Assembly (NCBI RefSeq): GCF_002237655.1
Contig: NZ_NOKT01000020.1
Span: forward strand, 62,001 to 126,000
DNA length: 64,000 nucleotides
Direction: 5' to 3'
Source of the DNA: Streptomyces sp. XY006
GTDB lineage: Bacteria > Actinomycetota > Actinomycetes > Streptomycetales > Streptomycetaceae
Of the stretch, positions 58,484 to 64,000 are shown piece by piece. Position numbers and translations under genes: made by a program. Positions within the stretch are counted from its first letter, which is position 1. Every line of letters begins with the position of its first letter. The notes beneath the pieces were generated by a model. The model saw only the letters and a program-made list of their open reading frames with translations. It had not been told where the DNA came from and made no database searches.

Positions 58484-59928
58484 ACAGGCTCGTCCGCCGC
58501 TTCCGCTCCCTGCCGATCCGCTCGCGCCTGGCGCTGCTGGTCGCGGCGGCCGTGGCGTTCGCGGTGGCGGCGGTGTCGGTGACCTGCTGGTTCATCGTGC
58601 AGGGGAAGCTGTACGACCAGGTGGACGCGGACCTGGAGAAGATGCTGCAGAAGCCGGGGCAGAACATCGCCATCCAGCAGGCCGTGGACAGTTGCACGCA
58701 GACGGCACAGGGCGGCGACAGCTTCCGGAACAGCTCGTACTTCGAGGTCGTCAAGGCGGACGGAGAGATCTGCGTCCACTCCAGTTCCGTGGGCGTGGTC
58801 AAGGTCACCGAAGCCGACCGGGACGTGATCAAGGACGCCCCCGTCGGGCGCGGCATCGTCCGCGACGGCACCGACGAGCACGGCAACGCACTGCGCGTGA
58901 TGACCGTGCGGCTGGCGTCCGAGCAGCCCTATGCGCCCAACGCCGCGCTGATCCTCGCCGTGCCCCTGAAGAACACCCAGGGCACGCTCAACGATCTCGC
59001 CCTGATCCTGCTCCTGGTCTCAGGGGTCGGGGTCCTGGGCGCCGGCGCCGCCGGACTCGCGGTCGCCCGAGCGGGCCTGCGCCCCGTCGACAAACTCACC
59101 GAGGCCGTCGAACACGTGGCCCGCACGGAAGACCTGGGAGTCCGCATCCCGGTGGACGACGACAGCGAAGACGAGGTGGCCCGCCTCTCCCGGTCCTTCA
59201 ACTCCATGACGTCGGCCCTGGCCAGCTCCCGTGACCTCCAGCAGCAGCTCATCGCGGACGCCGGCCACGAGCTGCGCACCCCTCTCACGTCCCTGCGCAC
59301 CAACATCGAACTGCTCACCCGCAGCGAGGAGACGGGCCGCCCCATCCCGGAGGCCGACCGCAAGGCGCTGCTGGCGTCGGTGAAGGCGCAGATGACGGAA
59401 CTGGCGGCGCTCATCGGCGACTTGCAGGAACTGTCCCGCCCGGACACCGGCCAGTACTCCGGGCGGGCCCAGATCGTCGCCTGGCACGACACGGTCGAGT
59501 CGGCGCTGCGGCGGGCCCGGCTGCGCGGCCCGGAACTGACGATCACGGCGGATGTCGAGCCGTGGTACGTCCGCGCGGAACCGTCCGCGCTGGAACGGGC
59601 GGTGGTGAACATCCTGGACAACGCGGTGAAGTTCAGCCCGGAGGGCGGCACGGTCGAGGTCCGCCTGGCCGACGGCACCCTGACCGTCCGCGACCACGGC
59701 CCGGGCATCCCCGCCGACGAACTCCCCCACGTCTTCGACCGCTTCTGGCGCTCCCCGAGCGCACGGGCCCTGCCGGGCTCGGGCCTGGGCCTGTCGATCG
59801 TGGCCCGCACGGTCCAGCAGGCGGGCGGGGAGGTGTCCCTGTCCCCGGCGGAGGACGGCGGCACGGTGGCGACGGTCCGGCTGCCGGGGGCGTCGGTGCC
59901 TCCGCCCTCGGACGTCCCTACCGACTGA
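58480..59928 (+). CDS. cssS: Sensor histidine kinase CssS
   Basis: 482 residues. Two membrane helices (about 15-40 and 172-196) enclose an extracytoplasmic sensor of about 130 residues with two cysteines (about 72 and 98). HAMP linker, then His263 in DAGHELRTPLTS, and an HATPase with LDNAVKFSPEG, DHGPGIP and GSGLGLSI. It overlaps the convergent DUF397 gene by 11 bp. Confidence 0.93.
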   Translation: MNRLVRRFRSLPIRSRLALLVAAAVAFAVAAVSVTCWFIVQGKLYDQVDADLEKMLQKPGQNIAIQQAVDSCTQTAQGGDSFRNSSYFEVVKADGEICVHSSSVGVVKVTEADRDVIKDAPVGRGIVRDGTDEHGNALRVMTVRLASEQPYAPNAALILAVPLKNTQGTLNDLALILLLVSGVGVLGAGAAGLAVARAGLRPVDKLTEAVEHVARTEDLGVRIPVDDDSEDEVARLSRSFNSMTSALASSRDLQQQLIADAGHELRTPLTSLRTNIELLTRSEETGRPIPEADRKALLASVKAQMTELAALIGDLQELSRPDTGQYSGRAQIVAWHDTVESALRRARLRGPELTITADVEPWYVRAEPSALERAVVNILDNAVKFSPEGGTVEVRLADGTLTVRDHGPGIPADELPHVFDRFWRSPSARALPGSGLGLSIVARTVQQAGGEVSLSPAEDGGTVATVRLPGASVPPPSDVPTD

Positions 59929-60115
59929 CGTACTCCACGAACGACGCCCAGGGGCTCGCGCCGAACACGAGAACGGGCCCGTCGGGGAGTTTGCTGTCCC
60001 TGACCGGGGTCATGCCGGGGCAGTTGTCGGCTACTTCGAGGCAGTTGGTCCCGCCCCCGTCACTGTAGGAGGACTTGCGCCAACGGGCCGTACTGAGGTC
60101 AGTGGCTCTCTTCAT
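59918..60115 (-). CDS. DUF397 protein
   Basis: 65 residues from the ATG at 60115, with GGAGGAG 8 nt upstream. The family core is WRKSSYSDGGGTNCLEVAD, then VRDSKLPDGPVLVF. DUF397 proteins sit beside XRE regulators of the WhiJ type in Streptomyces and are thought to interact with them. Start overlaps the XRE gene's stop by 4 bp. Confidence 0.92.
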   Translation of the reverse strand: MKRATDLSTARWRKSSYSDGGGTNCLEVADNCPGMTPVRDSKLPDGPVLVFGASPWASFVEYVSR

Positions 60116-60945
60116 GCTCTGCACTCCTCCAGAAGGCGCCTGATGAACGCCGTCGACTCCACCGGAGTCAGCGCCGCGTCCCTGACGCGATCGTAGGACA
60201 AGCGGAAGTGCAGCACCTTGTCCGCGTCCGTGATCGACTCACCGAAGCCGTTGCCCTCAGTCCAGGCGACCGGATCACCGACGCGCCGCCAGAAAAGCCA
60301 CAGGTGGCTGTCCATGAGGTCGTGTACTCCGGCTGAGAAGGGCAGCACCTGAAGTGTGACGTTGGGCAAGCCGGCCGCGTCCAGGAGGTGGGCCAACTGC
60401 TCTGCCCACACCCTCGGGTCAGGAACGGGCCGCCGCAAAGCCACCTCGTCCAGGATCACACGCACGTCCGGCGCGGACTCGCGGTAGAGCAACTCCTGTC
60501 GCCCCATCCGCGCAGCGACCTGTTCCTCCACTTCCTCACTGTTGCCTGCCGTTGTCTGGGCGCCAGACAACCCTGACAACACCACACGGGCGTACTCCTC
60601 CGTCTGCAGGAGCCCCGGCACCCGCAGCTGGAACATCCACATGACCCGTGCCGTCGCCTCCAGGTCCATGAACGCCTTGTACTTGTCCTTGATGACCTCG
60701 CGGCGCGCCTCGCGCCACTCGCGAACCAGCAGGCCACCCGACCCGTAATAGCTGTCCAGGTCCTCCATCACCGCCCGCTTGGACAGCCGCTCCCCCTTCT
60801 CCAGCCGGCTCAGGTAGCTCTTGTCGTACCCCGTGTCCTCGGCCAGTTGACCGAGCGACTTGCCCGCCTGCTCGCGCAGGAACCTCAACGTGCGTCCCAG
60901 GACCGCCCGGCCCGATGCGTCCGCGCCGTCAACAGAGTTCTCCAC
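60112..60945 (-). CDS. XRE-family regulator of the WhiJ type (DUF5753)
   Basis: 277 residues from GTG 60945, with GGAGGGG 5 nt upstream. Helix-turn-helix at about 15-75 (KSLGQLAEDTGYDKSYLSRLEKG); the rest is the DUF5753 effector domain (MFQLRVPGLLQTEEYARVVL, GRQELLYRESAPDVRVILDE, TLQVLPFSAGVHDLM). Many such genes pair with DUF397 partners and act in development or antibiotic control. A palindrome precedes it and a second copy is inside the gene. Confidence 0.92.
   Translation of the reverse strand: MENSVDGADASGRAVLGRTLRFLREQAGKSLGQLAEDTGYDKSYLSRLEKGERLSKRAVMEDLDSYYGSGGLLVREWREARREVIKDKYKAFMDLEATARVMWMFQLRVPGLLQTEEYARVVLSGLSGAQTTAGNSEEVEEQVAARMGRQELLYRESAPDVRVILDEVALRRPVPDPRVWAEQLAHLLDAAGLPNVTLQVLPFSAGVHDLMDSHLWLFWRRVGDPVAWTEGNGFGESITDADKVLHFRLSYDRVRDAALTPVESTAFIRRLLEECRA
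60551..60571. promoter_or_regulatory. Perfect palindrome inside the XRE coding region
   Basis: GTTGTCTGG, GCG, CCAGACAAC: nine paired positions. It differs from the promoter palindrome at one base in each arm and in the loop length. Confidence 0.75.
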
Positions 60946-60958
60946 GTCACCCCTCCCC

Positions 60959-60980
60959 GTTGCCTGGGCCGCCAGGCAAC
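60959..60980. promoter_or_regulatory. Perfect palindrome upstream of the XRE gene
   Basis: GTTGCCTGG, GCCG, CCAGGCAAC, 14 bp before the GTG start, a place suited to repression of its own promoter. Confidence 0.8.
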
Positions 60981-61082
60981 ACCTGGCACCTTCCGCAGCG
61001 TACGGGCCGTCCGTGACGATGTGGGCACGAACGGTGATCACCGCTCGTCCTCCCCCTGCCCCGCCCGAGAAGGGTTCCCTCC

Positions 61083-61298
61083 GTGCGCCTGCGTACCGCC
61101 GAACTCTGTGAGTGCGTCCTGCTCTTCCTCGTCCGGCTGCTGCTCCCCGCCCAGGGGCGGCACCGCGCCGCCGGGCCCGTCCGGCGGGAGCCGGCCGTGC
61201 CGCACTCCCCGCCGCCCCCGCGCCGGCCCGAGGAGCCCCTCCTCATGGACACTCCCCTCGTACGGCCGTACCTCGCCGCCCTGGAGGTCTCCGCATGA
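61083..61298 (+). CDS. 71-residue protein of unknown function
   Basis: GTG start with AAGGG 8 nt upstream. A hydrophobic stretch (CECVLLFLVRLLLPAQG) precedes a Pro/Arg-rich middle and the end MDTPLVRPYLAALEVSA. It overlaps the next gene by 4 bp (ATGA), so the two are coupled. It is divergent from the XRE gene, on the other side of its palindrome, so it may be a target. No known family. Confidence 0.65.
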   Translation: MRLRTAELCECVLLFLVRLLLPAQGRHRAAGPVRREPAVPHSPPPPRRPEEPLLMDTPLVRPYLAALEVSA

Positions 61299-61555
61299 GG
61301 CTGCTCCCCTGGACCGGTGCAGGCGGCAAGCCCTGTTACCTCAGCACCGACGATCCGAACAGCCCGCTGTCCCGGCTCGCCGACGACATCGAGGCCGCGC
61401 AGCTGGCCGACGCCGAGAAGGTCCTCGCAGGGGCACGAGCCGTGCTCGACGACCCCGGGGCCGGCGAGCACGCCGTCCGTTTCGCGCTGGTCAGGGCCGT
61501 GGAGTCGCTGGGTGACACACTCCGCGTCGCGGTCAGCCGCAGCGGGCGCGCCTAG
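61295..61555 (+). CDS. 86-residue protein of unknown function
   Basis: ATG 61295, GGAGG upstream. N-terminus MRLLPWTGAGGKPCYLSTDD, then a helical part (LADDIEAAQLADAEKVLAGARAVL). The pattern of a short Cys-containing head and helical tail recurs in small genes next to XRE/DUF397 pairs in Streptomyces. Function unknown. Confidence 0.72.
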   Translation: MRLLPWTGAGGKPCYLSTDDPNSPLSRLADDIEAAQLADAEKVLAGARAVLDDPGAGEHAVRFALVRAVESLGDTLRVAVSRSGRA

Positions 61556-61644
61556 TGGAAACCGAGCAGTCCGCGAGAGTCGACGGGGACTCGGCGAACA
61601 TCAGGCACAGCGCCGGCTCACAGGATCCGGCTCTCATACAGCGT

Positions 61645-62856
61645 TCAGCCGCCCACCGAAAGGCCCGACCCCGTCACCCGTACCCGGATGCCGTTCTCCT
61701 CCACCCGGACGTCCCGCAGCCGCACCTCCCCCTGCTCCGGCGCGGGCAGTTCGAAGGCCAGGGAGAGGCGGTCGGCCAGGGCCGGGCGGGTCAGGTCCGA
61801 GAGGGAGTCGAGGAGGCCGGGGTCCAGGCCGAGGCGGCGGAGGACCTGGGGGTTGTCCAGTGCCAGGTCGATGAGGTTGAGGCCCTGGGCCTGGCGCGCG
61901 AAGCGCGGTGAGCCGGTCAGCTCGGTGAGCTTGCCGTCGTCGGCGAGGGCCTCGCGCACGGTCGCCTCGGGCACACCCATGCGCTGCACGACGGCCGGGA
62001 CCGACAGCAGCGCCTTGGCCTTGCGGGTCTCCCGGGCGAGGTCGGCGGTCCCCTTGCGGGTCAGGTGCAGGCCCTGCGAGGGCCGGGTGCCGGGGCGGTA
62101 GGTGGCCAGGTCGCCGATGTCCAGGCGCATGTTGCCGATCTCGGTGGCGATGCCCCGCTCGCCCTGCCGCCGGATCGTCGCCTCGGCGCGCAGCCGCAGG
62201 TCGTGCCCGGCGACGGGCAGGGTGCCGTCGGCCCGGACCCGGTCGCGTCCCTCGCCGGTGAACCTCATCCGGGAGGCGCCGAGTTCCCGGTTGAGGTCGG
62301 CGAAGGAGAGCTGGACCTCCCCGTCGAAGCGGGGCACGCTCGCGCCGCGCACGGCCGTGATTCCGTCGGCGTCCAGCCGGATGTCGTGGGCCGTCGCCGA
62401 CACCTTCGCCAGCGAGACGCGGTCGGCGGCGACGTCCGGCACGGTCACGCTCACCGACTCCAGCCGCTTGTCGGCGAGTTGGGTGAGGAAGGGAAAGCCG
62501 CCGATCTTCACCTCGGGCGCGGCCGCCAGGTCGAGGCGGTCCTTGAGGGTGTCGGCGGCGCGGTGCTCGGCGTAGAGGACGGCCCAGCGGTCGGCGAGGG
62601 CGGTGAAGGAGGCCAGGACGGCCAGGCCGACCACCGCCTTCACCGCGAGCGGCAGCCCGGCGAAACGATTCTTCCTACGGCGCCGGCCGCCCCGCCGGTG
62701 ATCCGGCGGGGCCCAGGCGTCCTCGGTGCCTTCCTCGCGTTCCTCCGTGAGGAACTCCCCCGGAGGGGTCGCCTCCAGAGGCCCGTCGTCGAGGGTGCCG
62801 AGCTCCTCGTACGGGTTCGGACGGGGATGCGCATCGATGCGGTGGGGGGTACGCAT
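61645..62856 (-). CDS. DUF2993 (LmeA-like) membrane-anchored protein
   Basis: 403 residues. A charged N-terminus (1-65) with an RRRRKN stop-transfer run, one membrane helix (about 70-90), then the DUF2993 domain with PEVKIGGFPFLTQLADKRLESVSV and VSLAKVSATAHDIRLDADG. It is a longer paralogue of the protein at 51012 and may bind lipid at the outer membrane face. Confidence 0.85.
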   Translation of the reverse strand: MRTPHRIDAHPRPNPYEELGTLDDGPLEATPPGEFLTEEREEGTEDAWAPPDHRRGGRRRRKNRFAGLPLAVKAVVGLAVLASFTALADRWAVLYAEHRAADTLKDRLDLAAAPEVKIGGFPFLTQLADKRLESVSVTVPDVAADRVSLAKVSATAHDIRLDADGITAVRGASVPRFDGEVQLSFADLNRELGASRMRFTGEGRDRVRADGTLPVAGHDLRLRAEATIRRQGERGIATEIGNMRLDIGDLATYRPGTRPSQGLHLTRKGTADLARETRKAKALLSVPAVVQRMGVPEATVREALADDGKLTELTGSPRFARQAQGLNLIDLALDNPQVLRRLGLDPGLLDSLSDLTRPALADRLSLAFELPAPEQGEVRLRDVRVEENGIRVRVTGSGLSVGG

Positions 62857-62914
62857 CGATCCATCCGACCATGCGTACCGCCCCTGCCCGCAACCCGAAC
62901 CCGGGGTATGCGAT

Positions 62915-64000
62915 CTAGTTCACCACGGTGATCCGGTCGGCCTTCGGCGGCGCGATCGGGTTCGACGCCGAGGAGTTGGCCGTCAGGTACTGCTCCAGCG
63001 CGGTCAGGTCGTCGGCGCCGACGACGTCGTTCGTGCCCTGGCCGAGCGTCGGGAAGCCGTCGCCGCCGCCCGCGAGGAAGCTGTTCGTCGCGACGCGGTA
63101 GGTGGCGGCCGGGTCGATGGCCGAGCCGTTCAGCTTGATGCTGTCGGTGACCACGCGGTCGGCACCGGACTTGGTGAGGTCCAGCGTGTACGTCAGACCG
63201 GCCGAGACCTGGAGGATCTTCGGCGCGGCCGCGTTCGGGCCGGACACCTGCTCCTTGAGCGCCTGGATCAGCTGCGCGCCCGTGAAGTCCTGGAGGTTCA
63301 CGGTGTTGGCGAACGGCTGGACCGTGAAGCCCTCGGCGTAGGTGACGACACCGTCGCCCTCACCGGCCTTGGCCGCGTAGGTCAGCGGGGCCCGGATGCC
63401 GCCCGGGTTCATCAGCGCCAGGTCCGTCTCCGGGTCCAGCTGCTTGCCGTGGGCGAGCTGCGCGTCGGCGATGAGGTCGCCGAGCGGGGACTCGGTGCCG
63501 GTGTTGCCGATGTCGCCGGAGATGTAGCCGATGGCCCGGTTGCCGATGGGCGCGGCCAGGGTGTTCCACTTGCCGATGAGCTCGGTCATGTCGGGCGCCT
63601 TGGGGACGTCCCGGGTGACCACGCGGTTCGCGGACTTCACCGCCGTACGGGCGATGTCACCGGTCAGGCGGTCGTAGGTCAGGGTGGTGTCGGTGTAGAG
63701 GCGGCCGAAGGACGCGGCCGAGGTGACCATGCGCGGCTTGCCCGCCGGGTCGGCGATGCTGCACACGTACGCGCTGTGCGTGTGCCCGGTGACCAGCGCG
63801 TCCACCTGCGGCGTGACGTTCTTGGCGATGTCGACGATCGGGCCGGAGACGCCGTCGCCCGCACCCGGGGCGTCACAGTCGTAGTTGTACGACGTCGACG
63901 CCGGGAAGCCGCCCTCGTGGATGAGCGCGACGATCGACTTCACGCCCTGCTTCTGGAGCACCTTGGCGTACTTGTTGATCGTCTCGGTCTCGTCCTTGAA
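62915..64000 (-). CDS. Secreted 5'-nucleotidase/UshA-like, C-terminal part (5' end outside window)
   Basis: 362 residues are visible, open to the window edge. The end of the metallophosphatase domain is present (ALIHEGG, ALVTGHTHSAYVC), followed by the full 5'-nucleotidase C-terminal domain (ESPLGDLIADAQL, ALMNPGGIRAPL, VQPFANTVNLQDF and the substrate-stacking region ATNSFLAGGGDGFPTL). It frees phosphate from extracellular nucleotides; the S. coelicolor homologue is in the pho regulon. The N-terminal signal and first metal sites are outside the window. Confidence 0.93.
   Translation of the reverse strand, partial: FKDETETINKYAKVLQKQGVKSIVALIHEGGFPASTSYNYDCDAPGAGDGVSGPIVDIAKNVTPQVDALVTGHTHSAYVCSIADPAGKPRMVTSAASFGRLYTDTTLTYDRLTGDIARTAVKSANRVVTRDVPKAPDMTELIGKWNTLAAPIGNRAIGYISGDIGNTGTESPLGDLIADAQLAHGKQLDPETDLALMNPGGIRAPLTYAAKAGEGDGVVTYAEGFTVQPFANTVNLQDFTGAQLIQALKEQVSGPNAAAPKILQVSAGLTYTLDLTKSGADRVVTDSIKLNGSAIDPAATYRVATNSFLAGGGDGFPTLGQGTNDVVGADDLTALEQYLTANSSASNPIAPPKADRITVVN

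Overview
The window is high-GC actinobacterial DNA with Streptomyces character: strong GC bias at third codon positions, many GTG starts, AGGAGG-type ribosome binding sites and many start codons placed 6-8 nt after a TANNNT -10 box. Gene content and order fit, from memory, the core of the linear Streptomyces chromosome (the S. coelicolor stretch running from msiK through phoRP, mshA, devAB, nur and glnR to a secreted 5'-nucleotidase). I see no prophage, transposase, CRISPR array, rRNA or tRNA. The accessory touches are a vapBC pair with an AT-rich promoter, a VOC gene fragment and many short tandem-repeat arrays.

Layout. 1-10 kb: end of the sugar-ABC ATPase MsiK, a nucleotidyltransferase, a DoxX membrane protein, a 23S rRNA methyltransferase, cysS, ispF-ispD, carD and a lipoprotein. 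10-13.7 kb: the phosphate switch phoR-phoP with divergent phoU and a candidate PHO box between them, then a Cys-rich minipeptide and a DUF4242 protein of the nickel-binding type. 13.9-19 kb: DinB-like protein, vapBC, HAD protein, phosphoglycerate mutase, MFS transporter. 19-24 kb: a YqeB-like protein, DUF2000 and an AraC regulator, a YbjN protein and mshA (mycothiol). 24-30 kb: methyltransferase, NlpC/P60 hydrolase, receiver-SpoIIE phosphatase, and an XRE/HBHA/DUF2516 group matching the mycobacterial hbhA neighbourhood. 30.5-38.8 kb: methyltransferase, TetR-SGNH operon, HelD-type helicase, TetR, and a protein with two aminoglycoside-phosphotransferase-like domains.

38.9-43.1 kb is the developmental dev region: three paralogous GntR regulators, the HAD phosphatase devB, and two related 62-64 residue membrane proteins. 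43.3-48.6 kb: Eis-like acetyltransferase, the c-di-GMP-binding anti-WhiG factor RsiG, D-aminoacyl-tRNA deacylase, YgfZ, the nickel regulator Nur, a nitrobindin-like protein and a DsrE protein. 48.6-53.4 kb: VOC and DUF3099 proteins, then a sulfur operon (leader peptide, sulfurtransferase, DUF1416), DUF2993, a multi-TM protein and a MoaD-like protein. 53.4-64 kb: alpha/beta hydrolase, glnR, a LacI regulator, the secretion-stress set htrA2-cssR-cssS, an XRE/DUF397 pair, two small genes, a second DUF2993 protein and a 5'-nucleotidase cut by the window end.

The most interesting signals are regulatory: a leaderless 26-residue Cys-containing leader peptide ahead of the sulfur operon; paired palindromes in the promoter and inside the coding region of an XRE gene; a repeated GntR / small membrane protein module; three 11-bp direct repeats in front of htrA2; and minisatellite arrays that overlap the 3' ends of genes.
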